A stretch of 64,000 nucleotides of DNA from Metallibacterium scheffleri. GTDB taxonomy: Bacteria > Pseudomonadota > Gammaproteobacteria > Xanthomonadales > Rhodanobacteraceae. Positions within the stretch are counted from its first letter, which is position 1. Every line of letters begins with the position of its first letter. This document shows positions 27,588 to 38,484 of the stretch, one piece after another. The stretch is taken from NCBI RefSeq assembly GCF_002077135.1, contig NZ_LDOS01000001.1, positions 508,219-572,218 of the forward strand. The letters are read 5' to 3'. The notes below the pieces were generated by a model, which saw nothing but the letters and a program-made list of their open reading frames with translations, did not search any database and was not told where the DNA came from. The translations under genes and the position numbers were made by a program.

Positions 27588-27758
27588 AAGCCTTGTTTTA
27601 TGCTGCAACGCAATAATAGTTCTTTCTAAACATATGGTTGCGCCAATTCATATTATTGCTGGATTTGAGCTTGAAATGCGCGGGCGGATATTTAACAAAA
27701 ATGTCGCAATGCGGCATGTAACCGTTGCCGGCAAGCCGTATGCGCAGACCGCGCTGCC

Positions 27759-30473
27759 TCAGCCGGTATTCTGCAAACCCTGCGCGATGCCGTTGACCGT
27801 GGTGACCAGCGCGGCGAACAGCGCGTCGTCGTTGCGCCCGGTTGCGCGCCAGCGTGCCAGCAGGTCGAGCTGGATCAGGCTCATCGGGTCGATGTAGGGG
27901 TTGCGCAGGCGGATGGATTGCGCGAGGCGCGGATCGGCAGCCAGCAGTTCGTCGTTGCCCTTGAGCCGCAGCACCCAATACCGGGTGAGCGCGAACTCGT
28001 CGCGCAGGCGCGGGGAAAATCGCGCGTGCAGGCCATTACTCGCGAGCTGTGAGAAACGCGCGGCGATATCCATATCGCATTTGGCCAGCACCATCTCGAC
28101 ATCGTCCAGCAGCGTGCGCAGGAACGGCCAGTCGCGCGACATGTCCAGCAGTGCGACCTCGCCCAGGGTCTCCGCGGCGCGCTGCAGCGCACTGCCCACG
28201 CCATACCACGCGGTCATGCCGGCGCGGCACTGCGTCCACGCGAACACCCAGGGAATGGCGCGCAGGCTTTCGATGCCGCCTGCGGCCGCGCCGCGCCGGG
28301 GCGGGCGCGAGCTGAGCGTCATGCGCTCGATCACGTCGATCGGCGTGGCGACGCGGAAGTAGGCGACGAACCCCGGCGTCTCGAGCAGCGCGCGATAGGC
28401 GGCCTGGCCCTCGGCGGCGATGGTGTCCATGGCCGCGGCCCAGTGCGGCTCGCGCGCATCGACACCCGGCGTGATCAGACTGGCGCGCAGCACCGCGCCG
28501 CTGAGCTGTTCCAGCGTGCGCAGCGCCAGTGCGCGGATGCCGTAATTACGATGGACCACCTCGCCCTGTTCGGTGAAGCGCAGGCGTCCGTCGATGCTGC
28601 CCGGCGGCGCGGCCAGCACCGCGCGCGTGGTCTTGCCGCCGCCGCGACTGACCGAGCCGCCGCGGCCATGGAAAAACGTCAGTCGCACGCCGGCCTGCGC
28701 GGCCACCGCGAGCAATTGCGTTTGCGCGCGCTGCAGCGCCCAGCGCGAGGCCACGATGCCGCCGTCCTTGGCGCTGTCGGAATAGCCCAGCATCACGGTC
28801 TGCACACCACCGCGCGCGTCCAGATGCGCGCGGTAGACCGGCTCGGCCAGCAGCGCGGCGAGCATGTCGGCGCCGTGCTGCAGGTCATCGATGGTTTCCA
28901 GCAGCGGCGTGATATCCAGCGGCACCGCGCCCGCGCCCGCGCCGGGCAGGCCGCCACGCCGTGCCAGTGCCAGCACCGCCAGCACGTCGGCGACACTGTG
29001 CGCCATGCTGATGATGTACAGCCCGATGCTGGCATCGCCGTGCACGGTGCGCGCCACGCCGAGCGTGGTGAACACGGCATCGAGCGCGCGCCCGACGGCA
29101 TCCGCGGGCGCCGGCAAGCGCGCGCTGCCGGCGGCATACGGCGCCAGACGCCGCGCCTGCGCGCCGATATCGCGCTCGCTCCACTGCGCATCATCCAGCG
29201 CCGCCGCCAGCGCCTGCGCATGTATGCGCGCGTCCTGGCGCACGTCCAGGCGCGCCAGATGAAAACCGAAGGTGCGCACGCGCCACAGCAGGCGGCGCAC
29301 GCTGAACCAGCCGGCGTGGTTGCCCGCATGCGCGCGCAGGCTGGCGCCGATCAGCTCCACGTCGCCGGCGAATTCGTCGGCGTTGGCATAGCCATGCGCG
29401 GTGTCGTCAAGGCTGGCGCGTAGCCGCGCCAGCATCAGTGTCAGCAGCACGCGGTAAGGCATCTCGGCATGACGCGGACGGATCAGGGCGGCGGCTTGCG
29501 GCAGCATCCGCTGATACTCGACGCTGCGCGCGATGATGCGCGCATCCACGCCGATGCGGCTCTGCGACTGGCTGAGCAAGCGCGCCAGCCGGCCCACCTC
29601 GGCGAGATAGCGCTCCAGCACCAGCGTGCGCTGCGCGCGCAGCGTGGCCTCGATGGTCGCGGCGCCCACGTTGGGGTTGCCATCCATGTCGCCACCCACC
29701 CAGGTGCCGAAGCGCAGCAGCGTGGGCAGCTCGATGGTTGCCCCGGTGCAGGTGCACAGCGCGTCATCGAGAATCTCGTAGTACACCGGCAGCACTCGAT
29801 ACAGCACATCGGACAGATAAAAACCGATGTGGTCGACCTCGTCCTGCACGCTGGGGCGCAACGCCGAGGCTTCGGCGGTCTGCCAGCCCACGCTCAGCGC
29901 CATGCGCATCTGCGCGATGCCTGCGGCACGCTCTCCGGGTGTCTGCTCGCCATCGAGATCGGCGACCAGACAGCGCACGATCACCTGCTCCTTTTCCAGC
30001 AGCGAGCGCCGCACCGCCTCGGTGGGGTGCGCGGTGAACACCGGCTCGATGCGCAGTCGCCCCAGCGTCTCGCGCAGCGCATCGGCGCCGATGCCGCCAT
30101 CGCGCAGGCGCGCCAGCACGTCGTGCAGACTATCCGGTTGCGGCGTAGCCAGCGCGCGTTGCCAGGCGCGTCGGCGGCGGATGCGGTGCACGCGCTCGGC
30201 GACATTGACCACGTGAAAGTATGTGGAGAATGCGCGCGTCAGCGCGTCGGCCAAGGCCGGCGCCAGACCCTGCAAGCGCGCGTCAAGCGCATCGACCGCG
30301 GCCGCCGACTCGCGGCGCTGGATGGCCGCGGCGCGGATCGCCTCGACCATGGCGAGGAATTCAGCGCCCATCTGTTCGCCGAGCATGGTGCCGACGAGGG
30401 CGCCAAGGCGGCGCACGTCCTCGCGCAGCGGGGCGTCCTGCGGGCGAAATTCGGATTCACGCGAGTCGTGCAT
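27759..30473 (-). CDS. ppc: Phosphoenolpyruvate carboxylase
   Basis: The 904-residue anaplerotic enzyme carboxylates PEP to oxaloacetate in the cytoplasm. Signatures include [13 protein letters not shown] with the catalytic His149, [27 protein letters not shown], and the glycine-rich [15 protein letters not shown]. The C-terminus [10 protein letters not shown] carries the canonical QNTG end. Length matches the family (about 880-930). ATG 30473 gives a family-typical N-terminus. It is divergent from ahcY, sharing the intergenic region 30474-30722. Confidence 0.96.
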   Translation of the reverse strand: MHDSRESEFRPQDAPLREDVRRLGALVGTMLGEQMGAEFLAMVEAIRAAAIQRRESAAAVDALDARLQGLAPALADALTRAFSTYFHVVNVAERVHRIRRRRAWQRALATPQPDSLHDVLARLRDGGIGADALRETLGRLRIEPVFTAHPTEAVRRSLLEKEQVIVRCLVADLDGEQTPGERAAGIAQMRMALSVGWQTAEASALRPSVQDEVDHIGFYLSDVLYRVLPVYYEILDDALCTCTGATIELPTLLRFGTWVGGDMDGNPNVGAATIEATLRAQRTLVLERYLAEVGRLARLLSQSQSRIGVDARIIARSVEYQRMLPQAAALIRPRHAEMPYRVLLTLMLARLRASLDDTAHGYANADEFAGDVELIGASLRAHAGNHAGWFSVRRLLWRVRTFGFHLARLDVRQDARIHAQALAAALDDAQWSERDIGAQARRLAPYAAGSARLPAPADAVGRALDAVFTTLGVARTVHGDASIGLYIISMAHSVADVLAVLALARRGGLPGAGAGAVPLDITPLLETIDDLQHGADMLAALLAEPVYRAHLDARGGVQTVMLGYSDSAKDGGIVASRWALQRAQTQLLAVAAQAGVRLTFFHGRGGSVSRGGGKTTRAVLAAPPGSIDGRLRFTEQGEVVHRNYGIRALALRTLEQLSGAVLRASLITPGVDAREPHWAAAMDTIAAEGQAAYRALLETPGFVAYFRVATPIDVIERMTLSSRPPRRGAAAGGIESLRAIPWVFAWTQCRAGMTAWYGVGSALQRAAETLGEVALLDMSRDWPFLRTLLDDVEMVLAKCDMDIAARFSQLASNGLHARFSPRLRDEFALTRYWVLRLKGNDELLAADPRLAQSIRLRNPYIDPMSLIQLDLLARWRATGRNDDALFAALVTTVNGIAQGLQNTG

Positions 30474-30538
30474 GCAAGTTCCGGATCATGGGCGTCGACC
30501 GTATCCCTGCCACCGTACGCGCGTTGACAAAGTCTTTA

Positions 30539-30566
30539 TCTCTCCATCCGGAGAGAGCGATATACT
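30539..30566 (+). promoter_or_regulatory. ahcY promoter region with perfect palindrome and -10 element
   Basis: TCTCTCC and GGAGAGA form a perfect 7-bp inverted repeat around ATCC (30539-30556), directly followed by a good -10, TATACT (30561-30566). No decent -35 lies 17 bases upstream of that -10; the palindrome occupies the place. A TTGACA at 30524 is too far. This suggests an operator for a transcription factor acting on ahcY in addition to the riboswitch. The factor is unknown. Confidence 0.45.
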
Positions 30567-30578
30567 AAATCCTCTGCA

Positions 30579-30663
30579 CGCCGAGGGGCGCTGCGACCGT
30601 GTCTTGGCCGAAGCTCGACCACGCGGCCAGGCTCGGTGCGGCAGTCAGTACAACCGCGCCCGC
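30579..30663 (+). ncRNA. S-adenosylhomocysteine (SAH) riboswitch
   Basis: The leader of ahcY contains the conserved SAH-aptamer blocks CGAGGGGCGCTGCGACC (30582-30598) and GGCCAGGCTCGG (30625-30636), followed by CAACCGCGCCC (30651-30661), which can pair back with the GGGGCGC part. This riboswitch class turns on SAH hydrolase genes when SAH accumulates. It begins about 15 bases after the -10 element and ends about 60 bases before the GTG start. Boundaries are approximate. Confidence 0.88.
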
Positions 30664-30722
30664 CGGGTTTGCATGCTGCTTGTGCGGGCCCTGCCTTATC
30701 CGCGCATCCATTGGAGTCCATC

Positions 30723-32153
<1,431 letters not shown>

Positions 32154-32246
32154 GCAGGTAACCGGAAATGGGTAGCCGGAAAGCACCGCAACCGTTGCGC
32201 GCGCCGCGCTACCCGGCGCCCTGATCACCTCGAAGGCATGAATTGA

Positions 32247-33125
32247 ATGACCGGCGTGAGCAATATGATGCAAGCCCCCCCGGCTACCGGCGCGCGGTTG
32301 CCGGCTCCGGTTTCCTTCGAGTTCTACCCGCCCAAGACGCCCGAACAGCACGCGCAGCTCGAGCGCACGGTGGCGCGCCTGAAAGCGCACGCCCCGCAAT
32401 TCGTGTCGGTGACCTTCGGCGCCGGCGGCTCGACGCTGAGCTACACGCCGGACACCGTGCGCACGCTGCGCGCGACCCACGGGCTGGACGCGGTACCGCA
32501 TCTGTCGTGCATGGGCGGTACGCGCAGCGAGATCGCCGCGCTGCTGGCACAGTATCGCGAGATCGGCTGCACGCGCGTGGTGGCGCTGCGCGGCGACCTG
32601 CCCTCGGGCATGGCCACCAGCGGCGATTTCCGCTACGCCGCCGACCTGGTGCGCTTCATCCGCAGCGAGCACGCGCGGCATTTCCACATCACCGTGGCGG
32701 CCTATCCAGAGACGCATCCGCAGGCCGAGGATGCGCACGCCGATGTGCGCCACTTCGCCGCCAAGATCGAGGCCGGCGCCGACACTGCGATCACCCAGTA
32801 CTTCTTCAACGCCGATGCCTATTTCCATTTCGTCGAGGACGCGCGCCGCGCCGGCGTGAGCGCGCCGGTCGTGCCCGGCATCATGCCGGTGTCCAATTTC
32901 GCGCAACTGCGGCGCTTCTCCGAGCAGTGCGGTGCCGAGATTCCGCGCTGGATCGTGCGCCGCTTGCAGGCCTATGGCGATGACACCGCGTCGATCCGCA
33001 GTTTCTCCGCCGATGTGGTGGCCGGCATGTGCCGGCGCCTGATCGAAGGCGGCGCACCCGAGCTGCACTTCTACACGTTGAATCTGGCCAAGCCCACCGA
33101 GGCCGTGCTCGAGCGTCTGCGCTGA
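32247..33125 (+). CDS. metF: Methylenetetrahydrofolate reductase
   Basis: The 292-residue flavoprotein reduces 5,10-methylene-THF to 5-methyl-THF for methionine synthesis. It has the TIM-barrel MTHFR signatures VSFEFYPPKT, SVTFGAGGST, LRGDLPSG, YPETHPQA, and ITQYFFNADAYFHFVEDAR. The start at ATG 32247 is uncertain because ATGs also occur at codons 7 and 8, and a run of seven C lies just after them. It follows ahcY by 93 bases without an evident terminator and so should share the SAH-responsive transcript. Confidence 0.95.
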   Translation: MTGVSNMMQAPPATGARLPAPVSFEFYPPKTPEQHAQLERTVARLKAHAPQFVSVTFGAGGSTLSYTPDTVRTLRATHGLDAVPHLSCMGGTRSEIAALLAQYREIGCTRVVALRGDLPSGMATSGDFRYAADLVRFIRSEHARHFHITVAAYPETHPQAEDAHADVRHFAAKIEAGADTAITQYFFNADAYFHFVEDARRAGVSAPVVPGIMPVSNFAQLRRFSEQCGAEIPRWIVRRLQAYGDDTASIRSFSADVVAGMCRRLIEGGAPELHFYTLNLAKPTEAVLERLR

Positions 33126-33152
33126 GAGGCTGTGAATTTTCAGCCGCTCAGC

Positions 33153-33170
33153 CCGGCCATGGATGGCCGG
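33153..33170. repeat. Palindrome with GCCATGGATGGC core
   Basis: CCGGCCA and TGGCCGG form a perfect 7-bp stem around TGGA in the metF 3' region. It shares its core with hairpins at 2239-2256 and 46834-46849. Confidence 0.5.
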
Positions 33171-33240
33171 TCGCGAAGCGGTCACGTCAGTGGCTGATTC
33201 GCGCAGGCGCGTACGGACCTGTGCCGGACGCGCCGATGAG

Positions 33241-33265
33241 AAATTCCGCACGACGCGGAATTTTT
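33241..33265 (+). terminator. Intrinsic terminator of ahcY-metF
   Basis: AAATTCCGC pairs perfectly with GCGGAATTT around a 5-base loop, and the stem runs into TTTTT. It lies 115 bases after the metF stop and before the next gene on the same strand. Confidence 0.75.
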
Positions 33266-33309
33266 CACAGGCGCTGAGCGCGCCAGGCGCTCCGCTAGAC
33301 TGCCGCATC

Positions 33310-33921
33310 ATGATGCGACAGGCTTTGCGAATCGTATTCGTCGGCCTCGTGCTGTGCGCGCCACTGCAAGTGCGCCGCGCCTGCGCGCGTGGTGATTCCA
33401 TCGCGCCGCAACCCATCTATCGGTGTCTGGGTCCGGACGGCAGCACCATGTTCAGCGGCACGCCGTGCAACGAGGACAGTCTCGCGCAGGGCGCATTGCC
33501 CGAGGTCGCCGCAATCGGCGACCGCACGCCACTGCACCTGTGCCCCCTCGATCCGGACGAACTGCGCGCGCGCGTCGCGGACGCATTCCTGGCGCACGAC
33601 ATCAACCGCCTCGCCGGACTGATGCTGTGGCAGGGCTACGGCGGGCACGCCGCGATCGCGCGCATGCAGGCGTTGGGAAGTGCCATGCGCGAAGGGCTGC
33701 TGCGCATCGAACTGCATGGCCCGCCCTCGCCACTCGCGTCTATTGCCGCGCCTGACGCAGCGTTCGGCACCACGGCGAGCATGGCGCTGTCGGGCGACAG
33801 CCTGGCCCATGCCGACAATGACGCACCGGCGCCCACGCGCCTGCACATCCGCCTCGACGGCGGGCATGAGCTGGGGTTCGCCATCGAAAGCGACCACGGC
33901 TGTTGGTGGCTGTTGCCCTGA
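33310..33921 (+). CDS. Exported DUF4124-like small protein
   Basis: The 203-residue protein has an N-terminal signal-like segment (LRIVFVGLVLCAPLQVRRACA) and then IYRCLGPDGSTMFSGTPC, a DUF4124-like YxCxxxxGxxxFSxxPC motif. The remainder is unassigned and ends with a GCWWLLP tail. Two adjacent ATGs (33310, 33313) are possible starts. It stands alone between the metF terminator and ilvE. A periplasmic location is inferred from the signal segment. It differs from the first DUF4124 protein by lacking the coiled-coil tail. Confidence 0.6.
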   Translation: MMRQALRIVFVGLVLCAPLQVRRACARGDSIAPQPIYRCLGPDGSTMFSGTPCNEDSLAQGALPEVAAIGDRTPLHLCPLDPDELRARVADAFLAHDINRLAGLMLWQGYGGHAAIARMQALGSAMREGLLRIELHGPPSPLASIAAPDAAFGTTASMALSGDSLAHADNDAPAPTRLHIRLDGGHELGFAIESDHGCWWLLP

Positions 33922-34046
33922 GTGCGCCCAACGCGGGATGAGCTTGCTGCTTCGGGTGCCCTTGCCGCATCGTCTTGCCCGCAATGGGCGACCCAGTCGC
34001 GGTACCGGCTCCGTTATCATGTCGCGTTCCCGAAGCGGAGTTCGCC

Positions 34047-34970
34047 ATGACACAGACCTATCCCGAGTTCATCTGGCACAACGGTGCGATCAAGCCCTGG
34101 GCCGAGGCCACCACGCATGTCATGGCGCATGCGGTGCACTACGGCTCATCCGTGTTCGAAGGCATCCGCAGTTACAAGACGCCACGCGGCGCGATGATTT
34201 TTCGCCTGCAGGATCACCTCAGGCGCCTGTTCAATTCGGCGCGCATCTATGCGATGGCCATGCCCTATGACCAGGCGCAATTGACCGCTGCGTGTCGCGC
34301 GGTGATGCAAGCCAACAAGCTCGAGGCGGCTTATCTGCGCCCGGTGGCTTACCTGGGCCTGGGCGGTTTCGGCCTGGCCGCGGATTGCCCCACCGATGTC
34401 GCCATCGCGGCACGGCCGATGGGCGCGTATCTGGGCGAGGGCGTGCTCGAGCAAGGCATCGATGCCTGCGTGTCGAGCTGGCAGCGTTTCGCGCCCAACA
34501 CCATTCCGGCCGGCGCCAAGGCCGGCGGCAATTACCTGTCCGGCCAACTGATCGCGCGTGAAGCGCGGCGGCTGGGTTTCGGCGAGGGCATCGCGCTGGC
34601 GCACAACGGCTTGCTCAGCGAAGGCGCCGGTGAAAACCTGTTCCTGGTGATGGATGGCGCGCTGCACACGCCGCCGGTGGCCGCCAGCCTGCTCAACGGC
34701 ATCACCCGGCACACGCTGATCACGCTGGCCGAGCAGGCCGGCATCAAGGTGGTCGAGCGCGATCTGCCGCGCGAGTATCTGTATCTGGCCGACGAGGTAT
34801 TCATGTGCGGCACCGCGGCCGAGATCACGCCGATCCGCAGCGTCGATGGCCGCAGCATCGGCAACGGCGGCATGGGCCCGATCACGCGGCGCATGCAGCG
34901 GCTCTACTTCGGCCTGTTCGATGGCAGCACCGCGGACCAGTGGGGCTGGCTGGAGCCGGTCACGGGCTGA
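34047..34970 (+). CDS. ilvE: Branched-chain amino acid aminotransferase
   Basis: The 307-residue PLP enzyme transaminates Leu, Ile and Val. It is fold-type IV: HAVHYGSSVFEGIRSY at the N-terminus, the PLP-lysine region NTIPAGAKAGGNYLSGQLIA, EGAGENLFLV, and the signature DEVFMCGTAAEITPI. AAGCGGAG about seven bases before ATG 34047 supports the start. Length equals E. coli IlvE. It converges with the reductase gene, with only 14 bases between the stops. Confidence 0.95.
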   Translation: MTQTYPEFIWHNGAIKPWAEATTHVMAHAVHYGSSVFEGIRSYKTPRGAMIFRLQDHLRRLFNSARIYAMAMPYDQAQLTAACRAVMQANKLEAAYLRPVAYLGLGGFGLAADCPTDVAIAARPMGAYLGEGVLEQGIDACVSSWQRFAPNTIPAGAKAGGNYLSGQLIAREARRLGFGEGIALAHNGLLSEGAGENLFLVMDGALHTPPVAASLLNGITRHTLITLAEQAGIKVVERDLPREYLYLADEVFMCGTAAEITPIRSVDGRSIGNGGMGPITRRMQRLYFGLFDGSTADQWGWLEPVTG

Positions 34971-34984
34971 ATCCTGCGGCGGCC

Positions 34985-36034
34985 TCACATCACATCGTCG
35001 AGCCCGGACAGGTCCGGCTCGACGTGCAGACGCTTGTGCATCAGCGGGCTGGTGGTGGTGTATTGCAAGTGTACTTTCTCGCCGGGCGTGAGCTGTTCCT
35101 TGATCGCGAAAGCGGCCAGCGCGGCCTCGTGGAAGCCGGACAGGATCAGTTTTTTCTTGCCCGGATAGGTGTTGATGTCGCCCACTGCATATACGCCCGG
35201 CTGGCTGGTCTGGAAGTGCGCGGTATCCACCTGCAGCAGGTGCCTGTCCAGCGCCAGCCCCCAGTCGGCAATCGGTCCCAGTTTGGGGTGCAGGCCCCAG
35301 AACACCAGCAAATGCGTGGCCTCGACACGCACCGTCAGGCCGGCGCGGGTGCGCACGCGCACAGCCTGCAGCGCGGTGTCTGCGGTATCGAGGCCGACGA
35401 TATCGCCTTCCAGAAATTGCATGCGCAGCGCATCGCACAGGGCATGCATGCGCGCCACGCTGGCCGGCGCGGCCTTGAAGCGCGGCGAGCGGTGCAGCAG
35501 CACCACGCTGCGGGCGTGCTCGACCAGCTCCAGCGACCAGTCCAGTGCCGAGTCGCCGCCGCCGGCGACGATGATGTCCTGCCCGGCAAACGCCTTCGCG
35601 TCGCGTACCAGATAATGCAGCGCGTGGCCCTCCAGCGCGGCGGCTTGCGGCAATGCCAGCCGGCGCGGCTCGAAAGCGCCCAGACCCGCGGCAATCACCA
35701 CCGCGCCGCAACGCAGGCGCGTGCCGGCGCTGGTACTCAACACGAAGCCGCCGCCTGCCTGCGGCTGCAATGCCGTCACCGTATGGCCAAGATGAAACTG
35801 CGGCGCGAAGGGGCGGATCTGCTCGTGCAGGCGCTCGATCAGCTCGCGCGCACCGCACACCGGCAACGCCGGTATGTCGTAAATGGGCTTGTCCGGATAC
35901 AGCTCGACGCACTGGCCGCCGATATGCGGCATGGCATCGACTACATGCGCCTTGAGGCCGAGCAGGCCCAGTTCGAATACCTGGAACAGGCCCACCGGGC
36001 CCGCGCCCACGATCACTACATCGGTCTCGATCAT
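34985..36034 (-). CDS. Ferredoxin/flavodoxin-NADP+ reductase, thioredoxin-reductase-like type
   Basis: The 349-residue flavoprotein resembles thioredoxin reductase but lacks the CxxC redox pair. It carries the FAD loop VVIVGAGPVGLFQVFELG, HIGGQCVELYPDKPIYDIP, the NADP loop IIVAGGGDSALDWSLEL, and the FAD-binding GVYAVGDINTYPGKKKLI. These are marks of type 2 ferredoxin-NADP+ reductases. I chose ATG 36034 (MIETDVVIVG). It probably passes electrons between NADPH and a ferredoxin. It is separated by 67 bases from the histidine kinase gene on the same strand. Confidence 0.88.
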   Translation of the reverse strand: MIETDVVIVGAGPVGLFQVFELGLLGLKAHVVDAMPHIGGQCVELYPDKPIYDIPALPVCGARELIERLHEQIRPFAPQFHLGHTVTALQPQAGGGFVLSTSAGTRLRCGAVVIAAGLGAFEPRRLALPQAAALEGHALHYLVRDAKAFAGQDIIVAGGGDSALDWSLELVEHARSVVLLHRSPRFKAAPASVARMHALCDALRMQFLEGDIVGLDTADTALQAVRVRTRAGLTVRVEATHLLVFWGLHPKLGPIADWGLALDRHLLQVDTAHFQTSQPGVYAVGDINTYPGKKKLILSGFHEAALAAFAIKEQLTPGEKVHLQYTTTSPLMHKRLHVEPDLSGLDDVM

Positions 36035-36101
36035 CCGCGTCTCGTGCCTGCATCCGGTCAAAGCGCGGCATTATCCGACGTGGCGCCGGACGATGGCAGC
36101 C

Positions 36102-37427
36102 TCAAGCCCCTGCTGCGACAGCAGGGCGCAGCGCGGCATCGAATTCCAGAATCGCCACCGCGCCGCCTTCCGGGCGCGGCGCCAGGCGCACGCGCCAGCC
36201 GTACAGGTCGCACAGCCGGCGTACGATGGCCAAACCCAGGCCCGCGCCGCCACCCTTCACGCCTTCGCCGCGCACGCCACGTTCAAACAGATGCTCGGCG
36301 TCCTCGGGCTTGATGCCTGGACCGGAATCCTCGACCAGCACGCGGCCTTCCTGCACACGTACCAGCACGTCACCCTGCTGCGTGTACTTGAAGGCATTGC
36401 CGACCAGATTGGACAGCGCGACCGACACCACCGAGGCCGGCGCGTTGACCACCAGCGCCGCCTCCACCTGCAAGGACACGCTGACCGGCTTGTTGCGCAA
36501 CTGCGGGCGCTGCAGTTCCAGAACATCGGCGACGGCCTTGGCCACGTCGGTGCTCTCGCCATCGGCCGGCCCCTGGCGCTCGGCGCGCGAAAGCAGCAGC
36601 AGCGCGTCGATGATCTCGGCGGCCTGGCGGCTGGCGCGCTCGATGCGCTTGAGCCGCTCGCGCAGCTTCTCGCTCATCTCCGGCGCCGCCAGCATCAGCT
36701 CGGTGGTGCTGGCGATCACCGCCAGCGGCGTACGCAATTCGTGGCTGACATCGGCATTGAACTCGTGGTCGCGGCGCACCATGCTGGTCAGGCGCTCGGC
36801 GTATTCGTCCAGCGCGCCGGCCAGCTCGCCCACCTCGTCGTCGGCGAAGTGCGGCGCCAGTTTCTGCAGGGTGCCTGCGCGGCGCGAAGCGCGCAGACGC
36901 CCGGCCAGTTCGGTCACCGGATGCATCACGCGCCGCGACATCCACAGGCCGATGACCACCGACAGCGCGCCAAACAGCAACACCGCGACAATCAGCGCCA
37001 TCAGCAATTGCTGTTCGCCTTCGCGCTGACTGCTGATGTCGTAACGCAGAAAAGCCCAGTAGTTCTGGCTGCGAAATACAGCCAGCTTGTACGGCACCAG
37101 CTTGCCACCGGCATCGCGCTCGGTGATGTCGTAGACGCCGGTTTTGACGTACGGCTGCCACTCGAATGGCACGTTGGGAAAGTGCTGGCGCGAGGCGATG
37201 TACATCTTCACCAGCGGGAAAAAGAACGGCGCGTCAGGCGATGGATTCTTGCGTTTGAACTCGACGAAACGATCAACCTGCTTCTGCAGCGTATTGTTGA
37301 TCAGCTGGTCCTCCAGCCGCGCGCGCATGTAGATCGTCGCCACCGCGAACAGCGAGGTCAGCGCCAGCCCGAAAATGACAAACGAGATGAAGATGCGGCT
37401 GCGCAGCCTACGCCGTGACTTGAGCAT
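36102..37427 (-). CDS. Membrane sensor histidine kinase
   Basis: The 441-residue inner-membrane kinase has TM1 (about 12-33), a periplasmic segment (about 34-140) without a recognised domain, TM2 (about 141-163), a HAMP-like linker with ASRRAGTLQKLAPHFADDEVGEL, the H-box DVSHELRTPLAV with His229, N-box NLVGNAFKYT, DSGPGI and the G2 box GGAGLGLAIV. It should autophosphorylate and donate phosphate to the adjacent regulator, with whose gene it overlaps by 20 bases. The signal is unknown. Confidence 0.92.
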   Translation of the reverse strand: MLKSRRRLRSRIFISFVIFGLALTSLFAVATIYMRARLEDQLINNTLQKQVDRFVEFKRKNPSPDAPFFFPLVKMYIASRQHFPNVPFEWQPYVKTGVYDITERDAGGKLVPYKLAVFRSQNYWAFLRYDISSQREGEQQLLMALIVAVLLFGALSVVIGLWMSRRVMHPVTELAGRLRASRRAGTLQKLAPHFADDEVGELAGALDEYAERLTSMVRRDHEFNADVSHELRTPLAVIASTTELMLAAPEMSEKLRERLKRIERASRQAAEIIDALLLLSRAERQGPADGESTDVAKAVADVLELQRPQLRNKPVSVSLQVEAALVVNAPASVVSVALSNLVGNAFKYTQQGDVLVRVQEGRVLVEDSGPGIKPEDAEHLFERGVRGEGVKGGGAGLGLAIVRRLCDLYGWRVRLAPRPEGGAVAILEFDAALRPAVAAGA

Positions 37428-38097
37428 CCGTCTCGCCCATGCGGTAGCCGATGCCGTGGCGGGTGTGGATCAGCGGCCGCGGGAAGGGCTTGTCGATCAA
37501 CTGGCGCAGGCCGTGGATATGCACGCGCAGTGAATCGGAATCGGGCAGTTCCTCGCCCCACACGTGATGTTCGAGCTCGTGCCGCGTGACCACCGAGGGG
37601 CTGGCTTCCATCAGCGCCTGCAGCAGCTTCAATCCGATCGGGTTGAGCGGGATGTCCTTGCCGGCGCGGGTGACGATCAGCGTGTCGAGGTTGTAGGTGA
37701 GATCGGCCACCTTGAGCACGCGGCTCCTGGGGCCCTTGCCGCGCCGCGCCAGCACCTCGAGGCGCACACCCAGTTCCTGCAGTGCGAAGGGTTTGGTCAT
37801 GTAGTCGTCGGCGCCGGATTCGAAGCCGGTGAGCTTCTGCTCCAGCGCGTCGCGCGCGGTCAACATCAGCACCGGGGTCTGCTTGTGCGCCTCGTGGCGC
37901 AGCTTGCGGCACAACTCCAGCCCGTCCATGCCGGGCAGGGTCAGGTCCAGCACGATCACATCGAAATCATGCACCACGGCCAGATGCAGGCCGGTCACGC
38001 CATCGCCGGCGAAATCGACCACATGGCCGCGATCTTCCAGGTAGTCGCCGATATTGGTGGCGATATCGTTGTTGTCTTCGATCACCAGCACGCGCAT
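37408..38097 (-). CDS. OmpR/PhoB-type response regulator
   Basis: The 229-residue protein has a receiver domain (about 1-115) with acidic pocket IEDNND, phosphoacceptor Asp51 in IVLDLTLPG, and Lys in DDYMTKPF. A winged-helix domain (about 128-220) follows, with NPIGLKLLQALMEASPSVVTRHELEHHVWG and LRVHIHGLRQLIDKPF. ATG 38097 is the natural start. It is first in the regulator-kinase operon. The 387-base region upstream (38098-38484) contains a strong minus-strand terminator and otherwise nothing recognisable. Confidence 0.93.
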   Translation of the reverse strand: MRVLVIEDNNDIATNIGDYLEDRGHVVDFAGDGVTGLHLAVVHDFDVIVLDLTLPGMDGLELCRKLRHEAHKQTPVLMLTARDALEQKLTGFESGADDYMTKPFALQELGVRLEVLARRGKGPRSRVLKVADLTYNLDTLIVTRAGKDIPLNPIGLKLLQALMEASPSVVTRHELEHHVWGEELPDSDSLRVHIHGLRQLIDKPFPRPLIHTRHGIGYRMGETDAQVTA

Positions 38098-38212
38098 GAA
38101 ACATCCTCCGCCACGCAGCCGCTGCCACGCGGACAAGAGCTTACCGCGATCGCCGCCGCGGCTGCCGCCGACACTGGCAAGCCCGCGCGGCGCGGTGCGC
38201 GCAATCAACGCC

Positions 38213-38264
38213 AAAGAAAAAGGCCCGACGAGGCGCCGTTGGGGGAAACCCGCCTCATCGGGCC
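38213..38264 (-). terminator. Strong intrinsic terminator between rimK and the two-component operon
   Basis: On the minus strand GGCCCGA-t-GAGGCG pairs with CGCCTC-g-TCGGGCC (13 pairs, one mismatch) around a 15-base loop, followed by TTTTTCTTT. It lies about 220 bases after rimK and 116 bases before the response regulator start. It may end a long rimK 3' UTR. Confidence 0.75.
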
Positions 38265-38484
38265 CAAGCTACTGCCCCGATTACCGTAATCCGCAACAGC
38301 CCGAGACTTGGGCCCGCTCGCACTACAGTGCGGCTTTTATAGACGCGCGGCCTTTAAAGCCGCGTTAAGCGCGGCGCAGGGGCGCGTTAAGCCACCCGAT
38401 GCGTCGGTGCCAGCACCGATGGCAATACGCGCGCGGCCTTGAACTTTGCCAGCCAACCACAGCACCTCGATGCCCAGGGTGGGC

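Noticed and set aside
30524-30566. TTGACA at 30524 as -35 for TATACT at 30561
   Set aside because: The spacing is 31 bases, far beyond the usable range.
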